19,873 nt of DNA from Candidatus Nomurabacteria bacterium (lineage in GTDB: Bacteria; Patescibacteriota; Minisyncoccia; Phycocordibacterales; UBA9973): NCBI GenBank assembly GCA_943356395.1, contig CALRFC010000005.1, positions 1-19,873 of the forward strand, read 5' to 3'. The notes under the pieces are model-generated. The model did not search any database and was not told the origin of the DNA. It was given only the letters and a program-made list of their open reading frames with translations. How positions within the stretch are numbered: position 1 is the first letter of the stretch; each line of letters starts with the position of its first letter. A program made the position numbers and the translations under genes. Shown here piece after piece: positions 19,638-19,873 of the stretch.

Positions 19638-19718
19638 GATGCAAATATACGAATGAATACTAATACAACCAATTGGAATTCACATTCGTATCATTAGTAA
19701 GATTGGTATATTAGCATC
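19638..19718. repeat. Palindromic GATGC element, copy 2
   Basis: An 81-bp imperfect inverted repeat beginning GATGCAAATATACGAATG and ending TATTAGCATC, with GAATTC at 19676-19681. Relative to 413-498 the CGAAT and CCAAT boxes are exchanged, so this copy is inverted. It lies in the divergent gap between the DUF4446 operon and the cysteine desulfurase gene. Confidence 0.8.
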
Positions 19719-19736
19719 GGTGGTGTAGTTAATATT

Positions 19737-19873
19737 ATGGAAAAGAAAAAATATAAAAGAATATATCTGAATCACGCAGCGGCGACGCCGATGGATCCGC
19801 GAGTCTTGCACGAACTTGTTTCGGCGAACAAGCTTTTTGGGAATGCGAGCGCGTATCATGATGAAGGCGTGAA
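19737..19873 (+). CDS. Cysteine desulfurase (NifS/IscS-like), N-terminal part (cut by window edge)
   Basis: PLP enzyme that takes sulfur from cysteine for Fe-S clusters and thiolated tRNAs. Translation from ATG 19737 gives MEKKKYKRIYLNHAA, then ATPMDPRVL, and FGNASAYHDEG, with no stop to the edge (45 complete codons). This matches the family start IYLDHAATTP-DPRV ... FGNPSS-H-G, with Asn for Asp and Ala for Pro/Ser at two family positions. The PLP lysine and the cysteine loop lie outside the window. It is divergent from the DUF4446-infB-rbfA operon. Confidence 0.85.
   Translation, partial: MEKKKYKRIYLNHAAATPMDPRVLHELVSANKLFGNASAYHDEGV

Noticed and set aside
19577..19672. 32-residue extension of the DUF4446 protein
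   Set aside because: It runs through the promoter and into repeat DNA; the membrane helix starts right after the inner ATG 19576.

Overview
The window reads as a chromosomal segment of a Candidate Phyla Radiation (Patescibacteria, Parcubacteria-like) bacterium. The reasons are an IF2 without its N-terminal domains, a four-repeat S1, no convincing Shine-Dalgarno sequence before any gene, several promoters set almost on top of the start codon, a tandem set of small two-helix exported proteins resembling CPR 'T4SS pilin' proteins, and unusually repeat-rich intergenic DNA. TGA, TAA and TAG all act as stops, so the Gracilibacteria/Absconditabacteria code is not in use. The taxon is inferred from gene content, not from a database search.

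Layout. 1-1110, minus strand: 5' part of hisS, then lepB. 1313-2763, plus: pth and rlmB, ending at a bidirectional terminator shared with rpsA (minus, 2874-3983). 3984-4320 is a gene-free block with a MITE-like inverted repeat and a minus-strand hairpin terminator. A Nudix hydrolase (minus) is divergent from a metallo-beta-lactamase-fold protein that lacks metal ligands (plus), followed by a one-helix membrane protein and gyrA (plus, to 8782). 9078-10296 has two divergent methyltransferases. 10500-13813, plus: a membrane-anchored solute-binding protein and five pilin-like genes, closed by a terminator. 13971-16321, minus: three single-gene units (lipoprotein, three-helix protein, SPFH-like protein), each with a TTGACA-18-TATAAT type promoter. 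16559-17196: tRNA-Lys facing tRNA-Leu(TAG), tRNA-Leu(TAA) and tRNA-Cys, with a strongly structured block between. 17245-19576, minus: DUF4446 gene, infB and rbfA as an operon. The window ends in the 5' part of a cysteine desulfurase gene (plus).

The genes are mainly housekeeping: translation (hisS, pth, rlmB, rpsA, infB, rbfA, four tRNAs), DNA topology (gyrA), protein export (lepB) and nucleotide sanitation (Nudix). The accessory part is a surface module (solute-binding protein plus five pilin-like proteins) and the three envelope-protein units.

The strongest unexplained signal is non-coding. Nearly every intergenic gap carries an array of 7-bp units. The units differ from locus to locus, often form mirrored arms, and often begin at a stop codon. 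Added to these are three families of palindromic elements and a modular hairpin block beside the tRNAs.
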